Below are positions 1 to 5,977 of a DNA stretch of 12,956 nucleotides, piece after piece. A program made the translations under genes and the position numbers. The notes under the pieces are model-generated. The model was not told the origin of the DNA. It saw only the letters and a program-made list of their open reading frames with translations, and did not search any database. Where the stretch lies: NCBI GenBank assembly GCA_964427955.1, contig CAYRWY010000140.1, forward strand, positions 1 through 12,956, read 5' to 3'. Origin of the DNA: JACRBK01 sp964427955. GTDB taxonomy: Bacteria; Chloroflexota; Anaerolineae; Aggregatilineales; Aggregatilineaceae. The stretch's first letter is position 1. Each line of letters opens with the position of its first letter.

Positions 1-125
1 GTGGGGGCGAACTGATACGGGTGTACACGCCGACTAACGTCATCTATCGTGGGTCGGGGTTCTACTCAGTCGATAAGCGGCTGCAACCTACCCACCCGCT
101 CGATTACGACCCGGCGGTGGATTGA
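1..125 (+). CDS. FmdB-type zinc-ribbon protein, C-terminal fragment
   Basis: The window opens inside this gene. The reading frame from base 3 gives about 40 residues beginning GGELIRVYTPTNVIYRGSGF and ends at TGA 123-125. The pattern GGEL-(I/L)R-x-(F/Y)(T/S)P-x-x-VI-(Y/F)-x-GSGFY is the C-terminal half of the FmdB family, small proteins whose N-terminal zinc ribbon (CxxC...CxxC) would lie just outside the window, so the metal ligands cannot be checked. FmdB was named as a putative regulator in a formamidase locus; its general function is uncertain. Small zinc-ribbon proteins of this kind occur both on chromosomes and in phage genomes, so this fragment does not show whether the left edge is host or phage DNA. 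A 123-nt gap separates it from the next gene on the same strand. Confidence 0.72.
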   Translation, partial: GGELIRVYTPTNVIYRGSGFYSVDKRLQPTHPLDYDPAVD

Positions 126-195
126 TGGTATAGTATGCCCTTCGCTTTTAGAGCGGTGAGCTGCTTTCCCTAAGGCAAAAAATAGTAATGCCGAT

Positions 196-201
196 TATAA
201 T
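196..201 (+). promoter_or_regulatory. Possible -10 element upstream of the DHFR-like gene
   Basis: A perfect TATAAT lies in an AT-rich patch 48 nt before the ATG at 249. The hexamer 17 nt upstream (173-178, AGGCAA) does not resemble TTGACA, so this is a -10 box without a recognisable -35. The AT-rich composition contrasts with the flanking genes. It may drive the DHFR-like gene, but the call rests on one hexamer. Confidence 0.3.
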
Positions 202-248
202 TATCTAGATTTACGAGTATGGCAATCTTCGAGAGGGGAACCAAAATC

Positions 249-866
249 ATGAAACTGACGGCCACCATGCAAATCTCTGTTGACGGAGTGATACAGGGGC
301 CTGGAGTGAACCCGGGGGAAGGCGAGCGCGGCGTGTTCGAACGCCGAGGATGGGCCCACTTTGACAACGAGGCTGGGACGATCATGGGCGAGATCTACCA
401 TCGCGCCGGCGCGTTCTTGTTCGGCCGGCGCACCTACGAGCACTTCGCCAGCACCTGGGGAACATGGGACGATCCGGGCAACAGCCCGATCTGGACGGCG
501 TTGCACACGAAACCCAAGTATGTGGCATCAACCACACTTACCGACCCGAAGTGGGCGAACACAACCATCCTCTCCGTTGACATCGCGGCTACCATTCGCG
601 AGCTGATGGCCAGGCCTGGAGGCGAGTTGCAGGTGCATGGCAGCGGCGCCTTATTCCGCTGGCTGCTCGACAACGATCTCGTCGACGAGATCAACCTGTT
701 CACCTTCCCCGTAATCGTCGGCCAGGGCACGAGGATGTTCCCTGACACCGGCAAGGACATAGCGCTCGAGCTGGTTGGATCGCAGACGGTCACTCCCAGC
801 GGAGTGACGATCCTGGTCTATCACCCCGCCGGGCGCCCGCGATACGGAACGGCCTCAGCCGACTGA
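249..866 (+). CDS. Dihydrofolate reductase family protein (RibD C-terminal domain)
   Basis: This 205-aa protein has the single-domain RibD_C/DHFR-like layout. The N-terminal strand contains MQISVDGVIQGPG (about 7-19), then FGRRTYE near residue 60, KYVAST near 94, and the signature GGELQVHGSGALFRWLL with LVDEINLFTFPVIVGQG and RMF in the last third. That last block is the NADPH-binding and dimer region of the family. Members reduce pterin or pyrimidine-type substrates with NAD(P)H, but most are uncharacterised, so the substrate is not assigned. The start at 249 is preferred over the in-frame ATG at 219 because GAGAGGGG lies about 10 nt before it and homologous proteins begin at the M-K-L strand. 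It sits alone between an FmdB fragment and the phage morphogenesis genes, so it is either an auxiliary metabolic gene carried by the phage or a host gene at a boundary. Confidence 0.85.
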   Translation: MKLTATMQISVDGVIQGPGVNPGEGERGVFERRGWAHFDNEAGTIMGEIYHRAGAFLFGRRTYEHFASTWGTWDDPGNSPIWTALHTKPKYVASTTLTDPKWANTTILSVDIAATIRELMARPGGELQVHGSGALFRWLLDNDLVDEINLFTFPVIVGQGTRMFPDTGKDIALELVGSQTVTPSGVTILVYHPAGRPRYGTASAD

Positions 867-951
867 AGAACGTGAGGGTAGATCATTTCAAAATCCAACA
901 CACCGAAGAGCAGGTGATGACCATCGGCGCAAAGAGACCAGAACGGTCGAG

Positions 952-1077
952 ATGTGCGCCCTGGATCGCCACCCGCTGCCGCCACCCTACGAGGTCACCC
1001 GTTATTGCAGCAGCTATGTCCAGCAGGGGTGCGGCTGCGAAATACGTGCTGGAAATATAGTTATCCATATGGAGTAA
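952..1077 (+). CDS. Possible small cysteine-containing protein, 41 aa
   Basis: This frame runs from ATG 952 to TAA 1075-1077 and encodes 41 residues with a proline-rich start (HPLPPPYEV) and a C-rich end (RYCSSYVQQGCGCEI). Residue make-up looks more protein-like than the other frames here, which are rich in R, S and A. There is no clear ribosome binding site before the ATG. It ends 11 nt before the next ORF, and its last codons contain the GGAG (1071-1074) that could serve that ORF. I do not recognise a family. It could equally be non-coding; the case rests on composition and spacing only. Confidence 0.3.
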   Translation: MCALDRHPLPPPYEVTRYCSSYVQQGCGCEIRAGNIVIHME

Positions 1078-1081
1078 ATAG

Positions 1082-1110
1082 TTGACAAATGAGCGGCGAC
1101 CTGATAGAAT
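1082..1110 (+). promoter_or_regulatory. Near-consensus sigma70-type promoter
   Basis: TTGACA (1082-1087, 6/6) is followed after exactly 17 nt by TAGAAT (1105-1110, 5/6). Transcription would begin near 1117, inside the reading frame that starts at 1089, and would run about 310 nt to the intrinsic terminator at 1392-1428. The start codon at 1089 falls between the two boxes, so this promoter could not give an mRNA with that start codon. Either the promoter is fortuitous, or it makes a short RNA or an N-terminally shortened product. Confidence 0.5.
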
Positions 1111-1376
1111 ATCTGGCGACAGGACATGAGGCTGCCCTGGCCGAAGATATCGAAGAGATCGGGTTCGGCGAGTTATATGGTGTGCAAAGTAGCGGGGACG
1201 ATGGAGAGAAGAAGCGCATCACGATCACTCCAAAGACACGACACTTCTTCCTGATGCTTCGCAGAGTGGGCACGGCCACCAAAGTGATCATCCACGATGG
1301 GGAGCCGACCGTGATGGAATTTAGGATGGACGCACCGGCAAGCGGATACAGGTGCCTGAAGAAATACAAATTATAA
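1089..1376 (+). CDS. Hypothetical protein, 95 aa, accessory gene before the portal
   Basis: This is an intact small reading frame with convincing protein character: an acidic helical N-terminus (EAALAEDIEEIGFGELYG, about 14-31), a basic centre (GEKKRITITPKTRHFFLML), and a beta-like C-terminal half ending YRCLKKYKL. I do not recognise the family. The only upstream Shine-Dalgarno-like string is GGAG at 1071-1074, 14 nt before the ATG, which is long. A sigma70-like promoter overlaps the start codon and a strong terminator follows 15 nt after the stop, so the unit is isolated like a phage moron. Internal GTG 1182 would lie downstream of the predicted transcript start but would remove the conserved-looking N-terminus. 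Function unknown; a regulatory or host-modifying role is only inference from position. Confidence 0.65.
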   Translation: MSGDLIEYLATGHEAALAEDIEEIGFGELYGVQSSGDDGEKKRITITPKTRHFFLMLRRVGTATKVIIHDGEPTVMEFRMDAPASGYRCLKKYKL

Positions 1377-1391
1377 CCCGACTGGAACACC

Positions 1392-1428
1392 AGAGGGCTG
1401 ACGCATAAGCGGTCAGCCCTCTTTTTTT
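1392..1428 (+). terminator. Strong intrinsic terminator just upstream of the portal gene
   Basis: AGAGGGCTGAC (1392-1402) and GTCAGCCCTCT (1412-1422) form a perfect 11-bp stem with a 9-nt loop, followed without break by seven T residues (1422-1428). It lies 15 nt after the stop of the 95-aa gene and ends 12 nt before the portal start codon. The portal ribosome binding site GGTGAG (1430-1435) begins right after the T-run, so there is no room for a separate promoter between the terminator and the portal gene. Confidence 0.9.
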
Positions 1429-1440
1429 CGGTGAGTGACA

Positions 1441-3030
1441 ATGGAATTTCCGGAGTGGTCTGATCTTGGCGGCAAGACGAGCACCGCAACCCAGGGCGAC
1501 TGGGCGGCGGAGCTTCAACGCGTCCAGCGCTACGACCACTACTACTCGGGCCGCGTTTTCGAGGAATACCTTGAAAAGGAGCGCCCCCAGGACCCGGACA
1601 TCCCGCTGTTCCCGGCCGGGATCAACCTGGTCAAGATCATCGTCATGGCGCTCACCGATGCCATGTTTGGCGACTGGTCGGACCTGCCGATCCAGTTCTC
1701 CTCCACCGGCACGGAGCAGTCCGACAGCTCGGACGCGGCCGCCATCGACCTGGCCACCGAGATCCTGCGCGCGAGCGGCGGACAGGTGCTGTGGGAGGCC
1801 GAGCTCGACCGCAACCGCTATGGCGGCTGCGCCATGCGCGCCACCGCCACCAACACCTATCCCTTCGTGCGCTGGTCCCGGGTGTACCGGGATGCGTTCT
1901 TCCCAGTCTGGGACCCGGAAGACCCGGATAACCTGTTAGAGGTGTGGGCCATCACCCGCATGACGGCCGACCAGGCGCGCGCCAAGTTCCCCCGCGCCGA
2001 GTTCGCCTCAACCGGCGACAACGCGATCTACGCCGAGCACATCACGCCCCTGAAACACGAAACCTTTCTCAACGGGACGGTGCTCCAGCGGTCCGTGAAC
2101 CGCTTCGGGGTCGTGCCGTTCGCCTACATCCCGCGCATGCGCACCTCCTTGTGGTGGGGCGATGCAGTGACCGAAGACCTGATCGCGCCCCAGGATGAGA
2201 TCAACATGCGCGTGGCCGACGTCGGCGATATCTCGGCCGACAGCGCCCACCCGATCATCTGGGGCGTCAACCTGCCGAGAGGTTTCGATCGGGACAACTA
2301 TCCTCGCGGCTCGAACAAATTGTGGGACCTGGGTCGCACGGTGGGGGAATTTGAGCCGAAGGTAGGGACCGTCGAAGTCGGGGGAAATGTCCTCCCGGCA
2401 GTCCTCCAGCATATCGAGTTCCTGGAGCGCATGGCCTACGCCATCTCCCAGACCCCGGCGATCGCTTTCGGCAGCGACAACGGCGGCGGGCAGCGCTCCG
2501 GAGACACGCTTGAAATCCGGCTGCGCCCGCTGGTGGCTGGGGTCAGCCGCTCCCGGCTGTACATGAACTCCGGAATCCGCCGGCTGCTGCGGGTCACCGC
2601 CGCACTCTACAAGTCGCGGGAAATGCCCGGCATCCCGCGCCGGGCGGTGGAGCACCTGGCCAAGCTCCAACCGGCCTACGCCGACATCCTGCCCCGCCGC
2701 CGGCCAGAGATCGTGGATGAGATCGTCAAGCTGCTCTCCACTGATCCCCCGGCCATCAGCCTGGAGACGGCCATCAAATGGCTCGGGCTCAACGTCCGGG
2801 AAGTGGCGCTGATCAAAGAGATGCTGGCCGACCAGGATATGTGGAAGCAGCCGGTCGGCCAGGCCGCCATCGAGCTTGAAGAGAAAAAGGCCGCAGCTGA
2901 GGCCGAGCGGCAGATGGCCATGCTGAAGACAAAGCAGGTATCCAATGCTGAGAATAGCGTTTCCGACGGACGAGCACGTCCCGTTTCAGGACGACCGGGC
3001 CAGGGAAGTAGCGCTAAAGCTGACCAGTGA
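1441..3030 (+). CDS. Phage portal protein (SPP1 gp6-like)
   Basis: The 529-aa product has the length and layout of SPP1 gp6-type portals, which form the dodecameric ring at the capsid vertex through which DNA is packaged and ejected and to which the neck attaches. Visible traits are an N-terminal helical wing (RVQRYDHYYSGRVFEEYL), a beta-rich clip/stem region with GVVPFAYIPRMR, the helix with DLIAPQDEINMRVADVGD, and the block TPAIAFGSDNGGGQRSGDTLEIRLRPL (near 340-365), matching the family's 'sG.aLk..l.pL' crown-proximal helix. The charged C-terminal tail (ELEEKKAAAEAERQMAM) is coiled. Start ATG 1441 has GGTGAG 5 nt upstream; GTG 1435 is in frame but lies inside that site. The last 86 bp overlap the next gene. 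No terminase gene is next to it in this window. Confidence 0.92.
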   Translation: MEFPEWSDLGGKTSTATQGDWAAELQRVQRYDHYYSGRVFEEYLEKERPQDPDIPLFPAGINLVKIIVMALTDAMFGDWSDLPIQFSSTGTEQSDSSDAAAIDLATEILRASGGQVLWEAELDRNRYGGCAMRATATNTYPFVRWSRVYRDAFFPVWDPEDPDNLLEVWAITRMTADQARAKFPRAEFASTGDNAIYAEHITPLKHETFLNGTVLQRSVNRFGVVPFAYIPRMRTSLWWGDAVTEDLIAPQDEINMRVADVGDISADSAHPIIWGVNLPRGFDRDNYPRGSNKLWDLGRTVGEFEPKVGTVEVGGNVLPAVLQHIEFLERMAYAISQTPAIAFGSDNGGGQRSGDTLEIRLRPLVAGVSRSRLYMNSGIRRLLRVTAALYKSREMPGIPRRAVEHLAKLQPAYADILPRRRPEIVDEIVKLLSTDPPAISLETAIKWLGLNVREVALIKEMLADQDMWKQPVGQAAIELEEKKAAAEAERQMAMLKTKQVSNAENSVSDGRARPVSGRPGQGSSAKADQ

Positions 3031-3709
3031 TTTTGATCCGCACTGGCGCATCTCCGGATCGGATGGGCTGGACTTTTACAACTTATCCCGCTACGACAAG
3101 AACCCCGACCGCATCCAGGAAAGCCTGCTCCAGCTCGAGATCGACACCTGGCAGCGCTGCCAGCGCGAGTGGCGGGACGCATCGCCCAACGCGGCCGTCT
3201 TCTGGCTGCTGGGCAACCATGAGAACCGCCTGATCCGCTACCTGTGGCGCAACGCCGAGATGCACGGGCTGCGGGCACTCCAGTTCAATCACCTGCTCGA
3301 GTTCGACAAGCTCGGCATCGCCTGGCACGAGAACGGCGAGAGCTGCCACCGGGAGCTTGAATTATTCGGCCGCCTGATCATCCGCCACGGCGACGTCGTC
3401 AGGCAGCACGCCGCCTACTCGGCCAGGGCAATGATGGAGCGCAACCACTCCGCCCGAACGGTGGTCCACGGACACACCCACCGGGGCGGGACCTACATGG
3501 TCACCACCCGGGACGGGGTCGTCCAGGCGCAGGAGGGGTTCTGCCTGTGCAGGCTCGACCCGGAATACGTCGAGCACCCGAACTGGCAGCAGGGGATCGT
3601 GCTGATCGAAGCCAGCGAAGAATTGATCTCCATCGAGGCGGTCCCTTTCCATCGCTCTACAGGAAAGGTGGTCGCCCGATGGCGAGGGAAAGAATACCGA
3701 TCTGCATGA
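2945..3709 (+). CDS. Calcineurin-like metallophosphoesterase
   Basis: The 254-aa protein carries the metal-binding motifs of calcineurin-like phosphoesterases in order: D9-x-H11 (TDEHVPFQD), G38-S-D40 with LDFY, GNHENR at 90-95, HGD at 148-150 and HGHTHR at 175-180. The family hydrolyses phosphomono- or diesters, including nucleic acids and nucleotides, with a two-metal centre. Its substrate in phages of this type is not known. The gene begins inside the portal gene in the +1 frame, overlapping by 86 bp; GCAGGT (2934-2939) precedes the ATG by 5 nt. The N-terminal motif lies within the overlap, so the overlap is genuine rather than a misplaced start. Placement between portal and scaffold ties its expression to head assembly. 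All the ligands I looked for are present, so it is probably active. Confidence 0.88.
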   Translation: MLRIAFPTDEHVPFQDDRAREVALKLTSDFDPHWRISGSDGLDFYNLSRYDKNPDRIQESLLQLEIDTWQRCQREWRDASPNAAVFWLLGNHENRLIRYLWRNAEMHGLRALQFNHLLEFDKLGIAWHENGESCHRELELFGRLIIRHGDVVRQHAAYSARAMMERNHSARTVVHGHTHRGGTYMVTTRDGVVQAQEGFCLCRLDPEYVEHPNWQQGIVLIEASEELISIEAVPFHRSTGKVVARWRGKEYRSA

Positions 3710-3789
3710 TCTTTCGACTTCAGAAGATGGGAGCGTATATGGCTGGCAGCAAGAAACCAAACCCCTTCAAGAAAGGCGGCCGCCGATGA
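3706..3789 (+). CDS. Tiny basic ORF, 16-27 aa
   Basis: The ATG at 3706 overlaps the stop of the phosphoesterase gene (ATGA), and the ORF's own stop overlaps the next start in the same ATGA way (3786-3789). It encodes 27 residues ending MAGSKKPNPFKKGGRR. The in-frame ATG at 3739 has a better ribosome binding site (GGGAG at 3729-3733, spacing 5) and would give only that 16-residue basic peptide. It may be a small nucleic-acid-binding or virion peptide, or just a coupling leader for the next gene, whose AAAGG site (3772-3776) lies within it. No family recognised. Confidence 0.4.
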   Translation: MIFRLQKMGAYMAGSKKPNPFKKGGRR

Positions 3790-4034
3790 GCATCGAAGAA
3801 GCCGCCCGCCTGTACCGAGTGCAGGCCGCCGTTCAGCGGGCGCTCGATGGAGCCGGGCCTCAGCCCGCGGCCCCCGTGGCGCTGAAACCATCCGAAATCA
3901 TCCAGGCTGCGATGGACGAACTCGTCGATCGCAAGCCTGAAGACCGATCCGCCCTGGACCGCAACTACGCGGTCCTGATCACCAAGCTCGAGGAAGCCTA
4001 CGCTTACGCCAGGACCTTCCTCGATCAGGAGTAA
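3786..4034 (+). CDS. Small helical phage protein, 82 aa, unknown function
   Basis: The ORF is linked to the previous tiny ORF by an ATGA overlap and ends 7 nt before the scaffold gene, so it belongs to the head operon. The product is mostly helical: SIEEAARLYRVQAAVQRAL, a proline/alanine linker (PQPAAPVALKP), then SEIIQAAMDELVDR and a second long helix to the C-terminus (YAVLITKLEEAYAYARTFL). AAAGG at 3772-3776 is a fair ribosome binding site 9 nt before the start. I do not recognise a family. Position between portal/phosphoesterase and scaffold would fit a head accessory or assembly factor; this is inference from gene order alone. Confidence 0.7.
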   Translation: MSIEEAARLYRVQAAVQRALDGAGPQPAAPVALKPSEIIQAAMDELVDRKPEDRSALDRNYAVLITKLEEAYAYARTFLDQE

Positions 4035-4041
4035 GCAACCC

Positions 4042-4689
4042 ATGACCGACATCGCCCAAACCCCTGACCAGCCGGTACAAGCCTCTGGCCAGCAGGCTCC
4101 GGCAGCCCCGGCTGCACCCGCCGAGGATTGGAAAAGTCGCTACGACGGCCTTGTACGCAAGGTCGAGCAGCTCGTCACGGAAGGCCGCGCCAAGGATAAC
4201 GAGCTTGCGACGTTGAGAACTCAGATTGAGCAGCTCAATGCGCAACTCGGGCTCAAGGATGTGGAGAAATCCGTTGCGGTGAGCGAGCGCGACAAGCAGA
4301 TCCAAGAGCTTGTCTCCGGTAAATCCACGGCCGAGAAAGAGCTGGCCCGCTTGCAAGCGCTGGAGCTCAAACTGAAGGTCGCCACGGAGCTGGGCCGGCC
4401 GGAGCTGATGAAGATCGCTCAGACCATCCCCGACGTGCCCGACGAGGAAGCCCTGCGGACGATCATGAAGTCCACCCTGGACCTGGTCGACGACGCCGTC
4501 AAGGCGCGCGAGCAGCAGATCCTGGGCGGGGTCGTTCCGGCCGCCGGGATTGTCCCGGCCGCTGCAGGCGCTCCCCAAAGCGAGGCCGAGTGGCTGGCCA
4601 GGCTCGAGCGCACCACCGACCCGCGCGACCGCTCTACGATCCTGGATGAGTATGGAGACTGGCTTCAATCCAAGCACTCAAGGAGCTAA
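4042..4689 (+). CDS. Capsid scaffolding protein
   Basis: The 215-aa product has the shape of a phage scaffold: a disordered Q/A/P-rich N-terminus (about 1-28), a long charged coiled coil (about 30-120, with heptad-like stretches such as VEQLVTEGRAKDNELATLRT), a helical region (ELMKIAQTIPDVPDEEALRT), an alanine/proline linker and a short C-terminal segment (SEAEWLARLERTTDPRDRST) that would be the capsid-binding end. Scaffold proteins template procapsid assembly inside the shell and then leave. The gene lies directly upstream of the major capsid gene, the usual order. AGGAG (4027-4031) precedes the ATG by 10 nt. The call rests on composition and position, not on a sequence signature; scaffold sequences diverge quickly. 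Confidence 0.75.
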   Translation: MTDIAQTPDQPVQASGQQAPAAPAAPAEDWKSRYDGLVRKVEQLVTEGRAKDNELATLRTQIEQLNAQLGLKDVEKSVAVSERDKQIQELVSGKSTAEKELARLQALELKLKVATELGRPELMKIAQTIPDVPDEEALRTIMKSTLDLVDDAVKAREQQILGGVVPAAGIVPAAAGAPQSEAEWLARLERTTDPRDRSTILDEYGDWLQSKHSRS

Positions 4690-4692
4690 CCC

Positions 4693-5082
4693 ATGGCTAA
4701 CGAAATGACCTCCGGCATGATCTGGACCAGCAACCTGCCGTCCTGGCAGCGCGACTATTACTCGCTGCTCCTGCTGGAGACCCTGCGGATGAAATCCATC
4801 CTGGTGCCCTACTGCACCGTAAAGACCGACTACGCGGCGGCCAACTCCGGCGTGATTACCTACACCGAAGTCTACGACACCGAGCCCAATATCAACGCCC
4901 TGTCGGAGAGCGACATCTGGATGCGCGGCGCGCACCTGGACAGCCGCACCGTAAACATCCAGCTGGAGATCCACGGCGACATGCTGAAGTTCTCGGACTA
5001 TAGTGAGATCGTGCAGTACGTGCGCAAGGGCGACATGAAGGGCCTGGTCAAGGAAAAAATTGGCCAGAACCAAGCCGACTAT
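4693..5082 (+). CDS. Major capsid protein (N4-gp56 type), exon 1
   Basis: Exon 1 encodes the first 130 residues of the major capsid protein, beginning MANEMTSGMIWTSNLPSW. It shows the N4-gp56-type pattern of an N-terminal arm followed by VKTDYAAANSGVITYTEVYD, LSESDIWM, QLEIHGDMLKFSDYSEIVQY and EKIGQNQADY. AAGGAG at 4680-4685 gives it a strong ribosome binding site. The reading frame continues seven codons into the intron and stops at TAG 5104-5106, so unspliced mRNA yields a truncated protein of 137 residues lacking about two thirds of the capsid fold. The predicted 5' splice site is after U5082, at a codon boundary. Ligated to exon 2 (5988-6887) the frame is open and makes a 429-aa protein. 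Confidence 0.85.
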
Positions 5083-5309
5083 CAAGGATTACCGGTAGCC
5101 GCGTAGCGAAATCTACGCTGGAAAAATCCCCTCTGATCAATTGGGAACGCCTGAGACGGGAACCCACAACAAGCAAGGGAAACCTGTGCAGTTGCAGAGA
5201 CTGAGTGAGAGGACACCCGACCGGCGAAGCCGAGGGTGATGCGACAGTCCGACCTTACGGGAAATGAACCGTAAGAGCCCGGCAGAAATGGCCGGGCCCT
5301 CACAGAACC

Positions 5310-5948
5310 TTACAAACTAGAACGTACCTTCACTGCTTTCAATCGCGCGTGCCATTCTCGTTGGATGAGTTTATCGCCTTCTTCAAGATGATGTGGCCGG
5401 GATAGACGCCAATCAATATAACCAAGGGCGAGATCAAGGTCATTCAGCTTGATTGCCGACAGCGAGGCGATACCTGAGCGAATAAGGATAAGGAAATCCC
5501 GGACTGGGAGCAACCCCTTAAGTCTCCAATCAGCCAGGGGCCGATTAGGAAATCGATAGATTGAGCCACCGAAATAAGATTGGGCCTTTTCGAGAAGAGC
5601 GATATCGTCAATATGGATACCAATATCTACTCTCGGAGACCAATTTGGTTCCAGGCCCATACTTATTGATCCCTCACCGGCAACAAAGCCAGCAAGAGCA
5701 TAAATATACTCAACTGGCACACCAGAAAAGTCCGGGGTTTCACCATACCAGGGGCGATGGGCCAGTTCTTCTGGGGATTTTCCAGGGAAACGACATAAAC
5801 GGCAAAGCCTTGATTTCTTCGACATTGGCCCGCCACATTTAGGGCAAATAGCGCCACTACCAGTAGTACAGGCTGCACAGCGGCGAGAAGTATCCTTTTT
5901 AGGCCGCCCACACTCACAAAGGTTGTAATGGTATTTGAAGTTAGACAT
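5310..5948 (-). CDS. Intron-encoded LAGLIDADG homing endonuclease with N-terminal zinc ribbons
   Basis: The 212-aa protein is encoded opposite to the capsid gene. Residues 11-52 hold four cysteine pairs (C11-x-C13, C24xxC27, C35xxC38, C49xxC52), which fit two zinc-binding knuckles. Residues 85-93 (LAGFVAGEG, with E92 as the catalytic acid) are a single LAGLIDADG motif, followed by the usual alpha-beta pattern (VDIGIHIDDIALLEKAQSYFGGSIYR ... FLILIRSGIAS). One motif implies a homodimer recognising a pseudo-palindrome, probably the intronless capsid exon junction; cutting there drives homing. AAGGAG (complement of 5957-5962) lies 8 nt before the ATG. The region is visibly AT-richer than the capsid exons, as expected of a mobile gene. 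No strong promoter is seen on this strand; TTGTTA and TAGAAC 17 nt apart in the exon-2/3' splice region is weak. Its last codons form the left arm of the 13-bp inverted repeat. Confidence 0.9.
   Translation of the reverse strand: MSNFKYHYNLCECGRPKKDTSRRCAACTTGSGAICPKCGGPMSKKSRLCRLCRFPGKSPEELAHRPWYGETPDFSGVPVEYIYALAGFVAGEGSISMGLEPNWSPRVDIGIHIDDIALLEKAQSYFGGSIYRFPNRPLADWRLKGLLPVRDFLILIRSGIASLSAIKLNDLDLALGYIDWRLSRPHHLEEGDKLIQREWHARLKAVKVRSSL
5314..5326. repeat. 13-bp inverted repeat, left arm (end of endonuclease gene)
   Basis: AAACTAGAACGTA here is the exact reverse complement of TACGTTCTAGTTT at 5978-5990. This arm lies in the last codons of the antisense endonuclease gene, just after the P9.1 hairpin of the intron. 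In the capsid transcript the two arms could pair and loop out the endonuclease sequence. Confidence 0.85.
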
Positions 5949-5977
5949 GGTGAGTTCTCCTTAAAAATCATGGTACA

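Noticed and set aside
145..185. tRNA-like fragment (TAGAGCGG ... CTTTCCCTAAGG)
   Set aside because: It vaguely recalls a D-arm and an anticodon loop, but the arms do not pair in a 5-bp anticodon stem and there is no acceptor or T arm.
872..1060. 62-residue ORF on the + strand and its antisense partner
   Set aside because: Both have random R/S/A-rich composition and no ribosome binding site; the alternative frame 952-1077 looks more protein-like.
2008..2670. Long minus-strand frames in GC-rich genes (also 6015-6716, 8285-9103, 10475-11371, 11468-12292)
   Set aside because: They lie opposite well-recognised or continuous + strand genes, have shadow-type composition (R, G, H, A rich) and no start signals.
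4527..4570. GC-rich imperfect inverted repeat (GGCCGCCGGGA / TCCCGGCCGC)
   Set aside because: It lies inside the alanine/proline linker of the scaffold gene and is explained by repeated VPAAG-type codons.
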